A stretch of 33,585 nt of DNA, from contig ONMJ01000006.1 in NCBI GenBank assembly GCA_900318955.1, forward strand, positions 1 through 33,585, written 5' to 3'. This stretch comes from an uncultured Bacteroidales bacterium. GTDB taxonomy: Bacteria; Bacteroidota; Bacteroidia; Bacteroidales; UBA932. Made by a program: the position numbers and the translations under genes. Below the pieces are notes generated by a model. The model was given only the letters and a program-made list of their open reading frames with translations. It had not been told where the DNA came from and ran no database searches. Below, one piece after another: positions 15,432 through 22,559 of this stretch; the first letter of the stretch is position 1, and the number at the start of each line of letters is the position of its first letter.

Positions 15432-16087
15432 ATCAGGCACAGGACAATGTGCAATATAAAGGACGTGATATCTCCTGCATTGCAACGAAACGCCCTTACC
15501 ATGTTATAAAGCAGAGAAAAAACATGCCTCCTGCGCCTGCCCGGTATCTTATTGCATATAAGTGATATATGACTTTTTCCCTAAGGCATGTCGGGTAGGG
15601 AAAATACTGGAAGCAATTGAGTATTAGCCCTTTGATGAGCAGGCCCTCAGGCGGGGAGATGTCTATTATGTCAAAAAAAACCACCACATTGAGGGAGCCG
15701 CAGACGCCTCCTTGGCGCCTCCTTATAGAGAAGGTGTTTACTCTTACGGCGAAATCGTTCTTTTAAAGGGGAAGGGAGCATGCCCCGTGAGTTGTAAACT
15801 CTTGATACTGAGTTAAATACATAGATTAACATTGTGATTGCGCCAAGTTTAAAATCAGGAAACAACTGATAATAAAGGAGATACTCCTCACGGTGCAGGA
15901 ATTCTTAGCGGTAACTAGGAGCGAATCGACGAAGCCCCTTCCTTGAGTGGAAAGCATATGGGGAGAAGGTCTGGGATAAAGGTCTGGGGAAGAGAAGGGT
16001 ATGCGAAAGAGGCAATATGGATAGGGATCTTTGCCTAAGAAAATGCAACACAACCGAAAATCAGCAAAATATAAATGTTTTACCAAC

Positions 16088-16125
16088 CAGAAATGGCAAT
16101 TATATCCAGAAATGGCAATTACATC
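16088..16125. repeat. 19-bp tandem direct repeat
   Basis: CAGAAATGGCAATTATATC followed at once by CAGAAATGGCAATTACATC (one mismatch), then a decayed third start CAGAAAGTG at 16126. It lies just beyond the attenuator terminator. Confidence 0.8.
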
Positions 16126-16152
16126 CAGAAAGTGTGGTAGGGAAATAATATC

Positions 16153-16194
16153 AAAAAAAAATGAGTGACGACGCATCACGCGCGGACCACTCAT
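16153..16194 (-). terminator. Terminator of the orphan leader/attenuator
   Basis: On the minus strand ATGAGTG (16194-16188) pairs with CACTCAT (16167-16161). A short GC-rich inner stem (16172-16174 with 16182-16184) lies inside, and nine T residues (16161-16153) follow. A strong intrinsic terminator placed inside an open reading frame, as expected for transcription attenuation. Confidence 0.75.
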
Positions 16195-16311
16195 ACTAAC
16201 CACATAATTAATAACACTAAAACTAATAACCAATAGGTTGATTCGTAAGAAGAGAACCTTCATCATCCTCAACCCGAGTACAAAGGTACGACAATTTTTT
16301 GTATTTGCAAA
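16162..16311 (-). promoter_or_regulatory. Orphan attenuator: promoter plus branched-chain-amino-acid-rich leader peptide
   Basis: On the minus strand a near-ideal Bacteroidota promoter is seen: TTTG (16311-16308), exactly 19 bases, then TACCTTTG (16288-16281). About 18 bases later, after a GAGG ribosome site, ATG (16263) opens a peptide beginning MKVLFLRINLLVISFSVIN, then YVV. Twelve of its first 22 residues are Val, Leu or Ile. The frame continues through the terminator hairpin at 16153-16194. This is the layout of an ilv/leu-type attenuator, where stalling at Val/Leu/Ile codons would decide on termination. No branched-chain amino-acid gene follows; the DNA downstream on this strand holds no gene for almost 3 kb. 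The assignment as BCAA-sensing is inference from composition. Confidence 0.6.
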
Positions 16312-16440
16312 TTTTTTCAAAAGATTTTTTTGAAAATTTTTGAATTATTTGCTAATTGTCTGATAATCAGTATGTAATTATTTGGGAGTGATGGCTGATG
16401 TGAGTTTCTAAAGAATTTAAATAAGCGATATATTACAATA

Positions 16441-16462
16441 AAAGGGCTTTTTGAGGCCCTTT
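16441..16462 (-). terminator. Terminator after the threonine dehydrogenase gene
   Basis: Stem AAAGGGC / GCCCTTT with an 8-base loop; on the minus strand it is followed by TTTATTG. It lies 66 bases past the dehydrogenase stop. Confidence 0.65.
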
Positions 16463-16527
16463 GTTAATACTATTTGTAAAATTGGATTACAAATTGAAAG
16501 CAAGATGGACGAAAATGATTTAAATAA

Positions 16528-17481
16528 TTAACCAAACCGCTTTCTGAGCGATTCAATCATGTCTCTTGTCATAGAATCAAGATCGTAAGAAGGCTTCCAT
16601 CCCCATTCTTCGCGGGCACAACTGTCATCCATCATGTCCGGCCACGAGTCGGCAATGGCCTGGCGTACAGGGTCAACTTCGTAACGCATCTTGAATTCGG
16701 GAATGTATTCAAGAATTTTCGCCCTTAGCATCTCCGGCTCGAAGCTCATTGAAGCTATGTTAAATGAATTGCGATGCTTAAGCTTTGAAGGGTCAGCTTC
16801 CATGATATCTATTGCGGCTTTAAGCGCATCGGGCATGTACATCATATCCATGAATGTGCCGGCAGCGATAGGGCAAACGAATTCCTCACCTTTTACAGCC
16901 GCATAATAGATTTCAACAGCGTAATCAGTCGTTCCGCCTCCCGGGAGAGTGACATTGGAAATGAGGCCTGGAAAACGGACGGATCGGGTATCGACGCGGA
17001 ATTTATTGAAATAATAGTCGCTAAGGAGCTCAGTAGCCACTTTTGTAACTCCGTACATTGACCTCGGACGCTGAATTGTATCTTGCGGGGTACCCTTTCT
17101 GGGTGTTTCAGGACCGAAAGAGCCGATAGAGCTAGGGGTAAACACCGCACATCCCTTTTCTCGGGCGACTTCCAGAATAGCTAGAAGGCCGTTAAGCTGG
17201 ATATCCCATGCCATCAATGGCTTTCTCTCAGCAACGGCCGAAAGAAGAGCGGCAAGGTTATATATTGTGTCAATCTTATAATTGGAGACAATCTCGGCAA
17301 TACGGGCGGCATCTCTCACATCTACAATCTCATGGGGGCCGCTTTCCAGAAGCTCACCCTTCGGCTCAGCCCCTTGAATATATCCGGCAACGACATTTGC
17401 TCCACCCAGTTTTCTTCGAAGCACCATCGTAAGTTCTGAACCAATCTGGCCTGTGGAGCCGATAACAAGTACGCTTTTCAT
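16528..17481 (-). CDS. NAD-dependent epimerase-type L-threonine 3-dehydrogenase
   Basis: A 317-residue extended-SDR protein of the type used as L-threonine dehydrogenase in flavobacteria and others, unrelated to zinc-type Tdh. Cofactor loop is GSTGQIG (8-14), and NLAALLSAVAERKP plus the catalytic YGVTK (in SMYGVTKVATELL) match this group. The stretch SVRFPGLIS and the GGGTTDYAVEIYY motif are also typical. The reaction is L-threonine + NAD+ to 2-amino-3-ketobutyrate, which the divergent neighbour Kbl cleaves with CoA to glycine and acetyl-CoA. I chose the ATG at 17481 because the promoter box at 17504-17511 would start the message near 17497, excluding the upstream in-frame ATG at 17502; this would give a nearly leaderless message of about 15 bases. 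Confidence 0.88.
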   Translation of the reverse strand: MKSVLVIGSTGQIGSELTMVLRRKLGGANVVAGYIQGAEPKGELLESGPHEIVDVRDAARIAEIVSNYKIDTIYNLAALLSAVAERKPLMAWDIQLNGLLAILEVAREKGCAVFTPSSIGSFGPETPRKGTPQDTIQRPRSMYGVTKVATELLSDYYFNKFRVDTRSVRFPGLISNVTLPGGGTTDYAVEIYYAAVKGEEFVCPIAAGTFMDMMYMPDALKAAIDIMEADPSKLKHRNSFNIASMSFEPEMLRAKILEYIPEFKMRYEVDPVRQAIADSWPDMMDDSCAREEWGWKPSYDLDSMTRDMIESLRKRFG

Positions 17482-17503
17482 TACGAATTGTTTATTAATC
17501 ATA

Positions 17504-17511
17504 CAAATTTA
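17504..17511 (-). promoter_or_regulatory. -7 promoter box for threonine dehydrogenase
   Basis: Reverse strand TAAATTTG, a perfect TAnnTTTG box 22 bases before the ATG at 17481. It sits back to back with the kbl box at 17555-17562. Confidence 0.55.
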
Positions 17512-17554
17512 AATCTTTTTGACGATTATTGGTATAATTTCAATGGAAAATCAA

Positions 17555-17562
17555 TAAATTTG
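17555..17562 (+). promoter_or_regulatory. -7 promoter box for kbl
   Basis: TAAATTTG, identical to the divergent box at 17504-17511. A TTG at 17529-17531 is a possible -33 element with slightly long spacing (23 bases). Confidence 0.55.
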
Positions 17563-17592
17563 GAGATAGAAAAATATCAAATCAGTATAACC

Positions 17593-18783
17593 ATGTACGG
17601 AAAATTCCAAAAACACTTGCAGGATGAGTTATCGGCCATTGAACAAGCCGGTCTCTATAAGCATGAACGCAACATCGTGTCCCCGCAGAGCGCTGAGATA
17701 ACTCTCGAGGACGGCAGTAAGGCGCTTAATTTCTGCGCCAACAACTATCTCGGACTAGCAGATAATCCAAGACTTATCAAAGCTGCCGAGCAGGCAATGC
17801 TTTCCCATGGATACGGGATGTCTTCTGTCCGCTTCATCTGCGGCACTCAGGATATGCACAAGGAGCTGGAAAAGGCAATTGCCGAGTATTTCCACACTGA
17901 GGACACAATCCTTTATGCAGCCTGCTTCGATGCCAACGGCGGTGTGTTTGAGCCACTTCTGACGGCGGAAGATGCAATTATTTCCGACTCATTGAACCAC
18001 GCTTCTATCATCGACGGCGTCCGTCTTTGCAAGGCTCAGCGTTTCCGCTATGCCAATGCTGATATGGCCGACCTCGAAGAGAAACTCAAGGAGGCTCAGT
18101 CTTGCAGGTTCAGAATCATCGTTACCGACGGTGTGTTCTCTATGGATGGAAATGTCGCTCCGATGGACAAAATCTGCGATCTGGCAGAGAAGTATGAGGC
18201 TCTTGTAATGGTAGACGAGAGTCACTCTGCAGGAGTTGTCGGAAAGACCGGCCACGGAGTTGCCGAGCAGTTTGATTGCTATGGAAGAATAGATATCTTC
18301 ACCGGCACTCTCGGAAAGGCCTTTGGAGGAGCCGTAGGCGGTTTCACTACCGGCCGGAAGGAGATTATAGACATGCTGCGTCAACGCTCCCGTCCTTATC
18401 TTTTCTCGAATTCTCTACCGCCTATGATTGTCGGAGCCGGTCTTGAGACCTTCAAGATTCTCAGGGAGAGCAACGCTCTCCATGACCGCCTTGTCGAAAA
18501 TGTCAACTATTTCAGGGACAAGATGATTGCAGCCGGATTCGATATCAAGCCTACTCAGTCGGCAATTTGTGCCGTGATGCTTTACGATGCCTTCCTTTCG
18601 CAGAAATTCGCAGCTGCAATGGCAGAAGAAGGCATTTTCGTGACGGGCTTCTATTATCCGGTGGTGCCGAAAGGACAGGCGAGAATTCGCGTCCAGCTTT
18701 CGGCTGCCCATAAAAAGGAGCATCTCGACAAAGCGATTGAAGCTTTCATCAAGGTGGGCAAGAAACTGGATGTAATTAAATAA
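17593..18783 (+). CDS. kbl: 2-amino-3-ketobutyrate CoA ligase (glycine C-acetyltransferase)
   Basis: A 396-residue AONS-family PLP enzyme of usual Kbl length. Key features: NFCANNYLGLADNPRL (46-61), the substrate-ordering block SSVRFICGTQDMHKELE (77-93), SDSLNHASIIDGVRL with the PLP-stacking His136, VDESHSAGVVGKTGHG (207-222) and the PLP lysine K242 in TGTLGKAFGGAVGG. These are all characteristic of Kbl rather than BioF or SPT. It cleaves 2-amino-3-ketobutyrate with CoA into glycine and acetyl-CoA. It is divergent from the threonine dehydrogenase that supplies the substrate, and is followed after 8 bases by a flavodiiron protein. The start at 17593 lies 31 bases past the promoter box; an in-frame upstream extension to 17488 is not plausible. 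Confidence 0.93.
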   Translation: MYGKFQKHLQDELSAIEQAGLYKHERNIVSPQSAEITLEDGSKALNFCANNYLGLADNPRLIKAAEQAMLSHGYGMSSVRFICGTQDMHKELEKAIAEYFHTEDTILYAACFDANGGVFEPLLTAEDAIISDSLNHASIIDGVRLCKAQRFRYANADMADLEEKLKEAQSCRFRIIVTDGVFSMDGNVAPMDKICDLAEKYEALVMVDESHSAGVVGKTGHGVAEQFDCYGRIDIFTGTLGKAFGGAVGGFTTGRKEIIDMLRQRSRPYLFSNSLPPMIVGAGLETFKILRESNALHDRLVENVNYFRDKMIAAGFDIKPTQSAICAVMLYDAFLSQKFAAAMAEEGIFVTGFYYPVVPKGQARIRVQLSAAHKKEHLDKAIEAFIKVGKKLDVIK

Positions 18784-18791
18784 GCCCGGTC

Positions 18792-19976
18792 ATGATAAAG
18801 AGAATAAGTAGCTCACTCATATATATTGGCGTCGATGATCTCGATCTGGATCTTTTCGAAAGCCAGTACGCCGTACCTGAAGGCATGGCATACAATTCCT
18901 ACTTGATAGAGGACGAAAAGATTGCTATCCTGGACACTGTAGATTCTCGGAAAGGGGAGGCTTGGAAAGCCAATCTCAGCGAGGCCCTTGCCGGGAGAAC
19001 CCCGGACTATCTTGTCGTCCATCATATGGAACCGGACCATTCAGGCCTTATTGCAGATGTGATGAAGGTGTACCCGTCAATGAAATTGGTAGCTTCTACT
19101 AAAGCTATAAGTATGATACCGCAGTTTCTTGATGGAGAGACTTTTGAAGGACGAACAATTGCAATAAAGGAAGGGGACGAGCTCAACCTTGGAAGTAGGT
19201 CCCTCAAATTCTTCATGGCCCCAATGGTCCATTGGCCCGAGGTGATGGTAAGTTTCGACACCGAGGATAAGGTTCTTTTCAGTGCTGACGCTTTCGGTAA
19301 GTTCGGAGCTCTCTCCAAATGTGGATTCTTCTCTGATGAGGATGAGGACTGGGCATGCGAAGGCCGTCGCTATTATTTCAATATCTGTGGTAAATATGGT
19401 CAGCCGGTCCAGATGCTTCTGAAAAAGGTCGGCCCCTTGGCGCCTGAGGTGATTGCTCCTCTGCACGGGCCGATTCTTCGCGGTGACTTAAGTCAATTTC
19501 TTAGTCTCTACAATACATGGAGTTCCTATGGGGTAGAGACTGAAGGAGTTTTTATCGCTTATGCATCTATTCACGGTGGCACTGCCGCTGTAGCAGAGAA
19601 GCTCTCCGAATTGCTGAAAGCCAAAGGTGCACCTAAGGTTGCTCTCGCAGATCTTTCAAGGGATGATATGGCAGAGGCGGTCGAGGATGCTTTCCGCTAT
19701 GGAAAGATGGTCGTCGCTGCTGCATCTTACGATGGGGGACTTTTCACTCCCGCATTTAATTTCCTCCATACTCTTCAAATGAAGGCCTATCAGAAAAAGA
19801 CGGTAGCCCTTATTGAAAACGGCTCATGGGCGCCTTCTGCAGGAAGGGTGATGAAAGAGATGTTCGCCGCGATGAAAGACATTACTATCATAGACCCGAT
19901 GGTCACTATCCGCTCGAGGATGAAAGAAAGTGATATTCCTCTTCTTGAATCTCTGGCTGACGAGATTCTCAAATAA
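18792..19976 (+). CDS. Flavodiiron protein (FprA-type A-flavoprotein; O2/NO reductase)
   Basis: A 394-residue class A flavodiiron protein. The metallo-beta-lactamase-like N-terminal domain has the diiron motif H78-M-E80-P-D82-H83, followed by MAPMVHWPEVM (His ligand), FSADAFGKFGAL (Asp ligand) and PLHGPI (His ligand). The C-terminal flavodoxin domain begins near residue 253 with GVFIAYASIHGGTAAVAEKL, the FMN phosphate loop. These cytosolic enzymes reduce O2 to water or NO to N2O and protect anaerobes. It lacks a rubredoxin or other C-terminal extension. It probably shares the kbl transcript (8-base gap), an unexpected pairing of amino-acid catabolism with oxidative protection. Confidence 0.93.
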   Translation: MIKRISSSLIYIGVDDLDLDLFESQYAVPEGMAYNSYLIEDEKIAILDTVDSRKGEAWKANLSEALAGRTPDYLVVHHMEPDHSGLIADVMKVYPSMKLVASTKAISMIPQFLDGETFEGRTIAIKEGDELNLGSRSLKFFMAPMVHWPEVMVSFDTEDKVLFSADAFGKFGALSKCGFFSDEDEDWACEGRRYYFNICGKYGQPVQMLLKKVGPLAPEVIAPLHGPILRGDLSQFLSLYNTWSSYGVETEGVFIAYASIHGGTAAVAEKLSELLKAKGAPKVALADLSRDDMAEAVEDAFRYGKMVVAAASYDGGLFTPAFNFLHTLQMKAYQKKTVALIENGSWAPSAGRVMKEMFAAMKDITIIDPMVTIRSRMKESDIPLLESLADEILK

Positions 19977-19992
19977 GAGAGCTGTACACAGA

Positions 19993-20034
19993 CAAAAAAG
20001 GCCGTATTCCTAGGATAAACTTAGAATACGGCCT
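19993..20034 (-). terminator. Terminator between convergent flavodiiron and gpmA genes
   Basis: Perfect 11-bp stem AGGCCGTATTC / GAATACGGCCT (19999-20009 with 20024-20034). On the minus strand it ends in CTTTTTT, making it the gpmA terminator, 24 bases past its stop. It may also stop plus-strand transcripts weakly. Confidence 0.85.
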
Positions 20035-20057
20035 CTTGCGTTTATGTTGATTCAGAA

Positions 20058-20807
20058 TTACTTCTGAGCTTTACCTTGGTTGGCAACAGCGTTCATCTTG
20101 GCTGCGATTGCCTCCTGATCGCCAAGGAAGTAGTCCTTGAGGAGATTACCCTCATTGTCGAACTCGAAGACGTAAGGAACTGCGGTCGGAAGGTTGAGAG
20201 AGACTATATCCTCATCGGAGATGTTCTTCAGATACTTGATAACTCCGCGGAGAGAGTTCCCGTGGGCAACAACAATGATATTGTCCATAGTCTTGATACC
20301 GGGGAAGATAACTTCCTGCCAGTAGGGAACAGCACGTGCGATTGCATCCTTGAGGGACTCGGTGCGAGGAAGGTCACTGTCAGCGACACCTGCATAACGG
20401 GGATCGAACTTAGGATTGCGAGGATCGTCTTCCTCAAGAGGGAGAGGAGCAACGTCATAACTACGACGCCAGATCTTGACCTGGGCATCACCATACTTTA
20501 CAGCTGTTTCTGCTTTGTTGAGACCCTGGAGGTTGCCATAGTGCTTCTCGTTGAGTTTCCAGCTCTTCTCTACCGGAATCCAGTCGAGATCCATTTTGTC
20601 GAGAATGTTATTAAGGGTCTTGACAGCTCTCTTGAGATAAGAAGTATAGGCCTTCTCAAAGGTAAAGCCTTCTGCCTTAAGGAGCTTACCGGCCTCTTTG
20701 GCCTCATTCTCGCCCTTAGGAGTCAAATCGACGTCTGTCCAGCCGGTGAAACGGTTTTCGAGGTTCCAGGCGCTTTCGCCGTGTCTAACGAGTACTATTC
20801 TTTTCAT
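20058..20807 (-). CDS. gpmA: 2,3-bisphosphoglycerate-dependent phosphoglycerate mutase
   Basis: A 249-residue histidine-phosphatase-superfamily enzyme of standard GpmA length. The phosphohistidine motif is [10 protein letters not shown] with H9, followed by [14 protein letters not shown]. The second catalytic His is in [15 protein letters not shown], and the [17 protein letters not shown] and [11 protein letters not shown] blocks are typical. It interconverts 3- and 2-phosphoglycerate in glycolysis and gluconeogenesis. It is a single-gene unit with its own promoter box (20850-20857) and terminator (19993-20034). A 246-codon frame on the opposite strand over this gene is a shadow. Confidence 0.96.
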   Translation of the reverse strand: MKRIVLVRHGESAWNLENRFTGWTDVDLTPKGENEAKEAGKLLKAEGFTFEKAYTSYLKRAVKTLNNILDKMDLDWIPVEKSWKLNEKHYGNLQGLNKAETAVKYGDAQVKIWRRSYDVAPLPLEEDDPRNPKFDPRYAGVADSDLPRTESLKDAIARAVPYWQEVIFPGIKTMDNIIVVAHGNSLRGVIKYLKNISDEDIVSLNLPTAVPYVFEFDNEGNLLKDYFLGDQEAIAAKMNAVANQGKAQK

Positions 20808-20849
20808 TATTTTTAAAGGATTTATGATTTGTCCAACTTAATGCGGACG

Positions 20850-20857
20850 CAAAATTA
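20850..20857 (-). promoter_or_regulatory. -7 promoter box for gpmA
   Basis: Reverse strand TAATTTTG, perfect TAnnTTTG, with a TTG 21 bases further upstream. It overlaps the promoter region of the divergent envelope operon. Confidence 0.6.
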
Positions 20858-20889
20858 CTCATTTTTGCCGAATAATCGCAATTAATTCT

Positions 20890-20897
20890 TAAATTTG
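20890..20897 (+). promoter_or_regulatory. -7 promoter box for the envelope operon
   Basis: TAAATTTG, perfect box, with TTTG at 20864-20867 as a possible -33 element (22-base spacing). It places the start of transcription near 20904 and supports the ATG at 20916 as the first start codon. Confidence 0.6.
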
Positions 20898-20915
20898 ACC
20901 CAGCAAAGAAGAAAG

Positions 20916-21770
20916 ATGAAAAAAGTAGCAATCATAGCAATCTTTGCCGCATGTATGATATCCTGCAATTCCAATAGGTATGCATACGTTGATGTGGCAT
21001 CCTCAGAAAGGACGGCTGAAGAGCTTGAGAACGGATTCAGGAATGTCCCGGATTCTATCAAGGACGGGAGAACCATTTTTTTGATGTCACAAGGCATTCC
21101 TGTTGCAGATATTCTTTTGTACAAAGGACGTCTCAATAATCCTACTCTTCCCGCAGTCCCGTATGGTTATGACTATGAATTTATTACTGAGGATCAGCTC
21201 ATCAATGATTTGGAAGTCGGGTACGGAAGATTATATACAAAGTCCGGAATAAACGCGCGGGTGCTTGTTATTCTGGATAAGGATGTCACCGTCTCAGAAA
21301 TGACCAAGATTGCACGTCTGGCGCAAAATGGTGCCTTGATCGGTGGTGTCCGGCCGACAAGATGCCTAGACTCTGCCGACAGTCTTGTGTTCAAACGCAA
21401 TGTGGAAAAGGTCTGGCAGAATGGGAACGTCATGTCGGGAAAGACCTTGGAATCTATCCTCAGGGCTGCAAGAGTGCCTCAAGACGAAAAGACGAGTACA
21501 GACTCTCTTATTTTTTCTCACAGACACCTTCCGGATGCAGAAATCTATCGAATATGCAACCCGACTTCGAGGAATGAGCGGATCAGAGTGAAATTCAGGG
21601 TTACTGGTAGGAGACCGATGCTATGGAATCCGGATACCGGTGAGATTGAGCCTCTTTCTTATAACATAAAGAAAAAAGGGACCAGGGTGCGCTTTAATAT
21701 TGTTCCCAATGACGATATAATAATTGTCTTCGGTCCGTACGCCGATAAAAAGAAAATGAAAATTAAATGA
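20916..21770 (+). CDS. Lipoprotein consisting of a GH106-like C-terminal domain without a catalytic barrel
   Basis: A 284-residue lipoprotein (MKKVAIIAIFAACMISC, C17). The body resembles the C-terminal third of GH106-type (alpha-L-rhamnosidase-like) glycoside hydrolases. The same order of elements is seen: YDYEFITEDQL, a block like the family's 'vLvLPdvd..t....i..l...GG.v.G.rP' (RVLVILDKDVTVSEMTKIAR then GALIGGVRPTRC), FSHRHLPDAEIYRICNPTS (family HR..g.d.YFv.N), FRVTGRRPMLWNPDTGEI and a final IIIVFG. In complete enzymes these follow a large catalytic domain, which is absent here. The lipobox and its own promoter argue against a simple truncation. It may bind glycans or be a domesticated remnant. 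The PAP2 gene overlaps its end (ATGA). Confidence 0.7.
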   Translation: MKKVAIIAIFAACMISCNSNRYAYVDVASSERTAEELENGFRNVPDSIKDGRTIFLMSQGIPVADILLYKGRLNNPTLPAVPYGYDYEFITEDQLINDLEVGYGRLYTKSGINARVLVILDKDVTVSEMTKIARLAQNGALIGGVRPTRCLDSADSLVFKRNVEKVWQNGNVMSGKTLESILRAARVPQDEKTSTDSLIFSHRHLPDAEIYRICNPTSRNERIRVKFRVTGRRPMLWNPDTGEIEPLSYNIKKKGTRVRFNIVPNDDIIIVFGPYADKKKMKIK

Positions 21771-22525
21771 GACGGTTTCTCGCTTTATTTCTCTCAATCG
21801 CCTTATTCACAAATCTAAAAGCTCAAGATTCGCTTTCTGTTCTTCCGCCAGTCAACCCGGATGAGAGTTTCAAGGTTACAAAAATGATTGCACCGGCCGC
21901 TTTGATGTCTGTCGGGGCCTTTGGTGCAGGGAATCCGTGGTGGAAAGAGAATATAAATGAACCGATAAAAGAATATGCCGCCGACCTACGAAACGGAGCA
22001 TATTTCCATGCCGATGATTATATTCAGTACATACCGGCGGCCGCTTTCTTCGGAATCGCCCTTTTGCAGGGGCCAAAGCACGAAATAAGGGAGATTGTCG
22101 CCCTTGAAGCCACCTCCTGGATTGTTATGGGCGCCCTGGTAAACACTATAAAATACACTGTGAAAGAGATGAGGCCGGACGGATCCAAGCGGAATTCATT
22201 CCCATCCGGCCATACGGCTACTGCGATTATGGGAGCAGAACTCGTCCGTCTTGAATATGGACCATGGTGGGGAGCCGGCGCTTATGCAATTGCATTGGGT
22301 GTTGCCGGGCTCAGGGTTTACAACGAAAGGCACTGGTCGAATGACCTTCTCGGGGGAGCGGCAATCGGAATCCTCAGTGCCAATGCCGCTTACTGGCTAT
22401 TGCCTCTGGAAAGGAAGATTCTGGGATGGGACAAAGAGTCTCCGAGGGCCACAATAGCTCCCTCAGTCACTTCAATAGAATCGGGTGCGGCAGCATACGG
22501 CGTATCACTTTCTCTTGCTTTCTGA
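21767..22525 (+). CDS. PAP2-family phosphatase, exported
   Basis: A 252-residue protein with an N-terminal signal sequence (MRRFLALFLSIALFTNLKAQ) and several further hydrophobic segments. The three PAP2 motifs are present: KEMRPDGS (motif 1, KxxxxxxRP), FPSGHTATA (motif 2) and RVYNERHWSNDLLGG (motif 3, with the catalytic His). Members dephosphorylate lipid phosphates such as undecaprenyl pyrophosphate, lipid A or phosphatidic acid derivatives in the envelope. The start overlaps the stop of the GH106-like gene by four bases (ATGA). A TonB-dependent receptor follows after 34 bases. The C-terminal ending in SLAF and beta-like segments could suggest a link with the outer membrane, which is uncertain. 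Confidence 0.88.
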   Translation: MRRFLALFLSIALFTNLKAQDSLSVLPPVNPDESFKVTKMIAPAALMSVGAFGAGNPWWKENINEPIKEYAADLRNGAYFHADDYIQYIPAAAFFGIALLQGPKHEIREIVALEATSWIVMGALVNTIKYTVKEMRPDGSKRNSFPSGHTATAIMGAELVRLEYGPWWGAGAYAIALGVAGLRVYNERHWSNDLLGGAAIGILSANAAYWLLPLERKILGWDKESPRATIAPSVTSIESGAAAYGVSLSLAF

Positions 22526-22559
22526 TGCAAGATTTCGCCGTAAAAGAATTTCCTCATAT

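Larger units (their letters stand above)
14772..16440. other. Gene-poor 1.7-kb region with repeats and an orphan attenuator
   Basis: No reading frame here looks like a gene: the frames are short, low in similarity to anything I know, and rich in rare compositions. What it holds, left to right: a 7-bp-arm hairpin GTACACC/GGTGTAC at 14919-14945; a heptanucleotide tract at 15179-15264; two matched inverted repeats at 15313-15347 and 15397-15431 and a third right arm at 15530-15537; a GC-rich stretch at 15690-15790 containing duplicated GGAGGCG on the minus strand, possibly a dispersed repeat; a 19-bp tandem duplication at 16088-16125; and a minus-strand leader/attenuator at 16153-16311. The remainder shows nothing clear. 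The character suggests decayed or rearranged DNA between two transcription units. Confidence 0.6.

Noticed and set aside
16088-16136. Short repeats as a possible CRISPR array
   Set aside because: The 19-bp copies are directly adjacent with no spacers and no cas genes are in the window.
15826-16320. Minus-strand 164-codon open frame covering the leader region
   Set aside because: Only the first 20-40 codons from 16263 make sense as a leader peptide. The frame then runs through a terminator hairpin and a tandem repeat, and the rest has no protein-like composition, so I do not call it a gene.
20076-20816. Plus-strand 246-codon frame
   Set aside because: Exact antisense shadow of gpmA.
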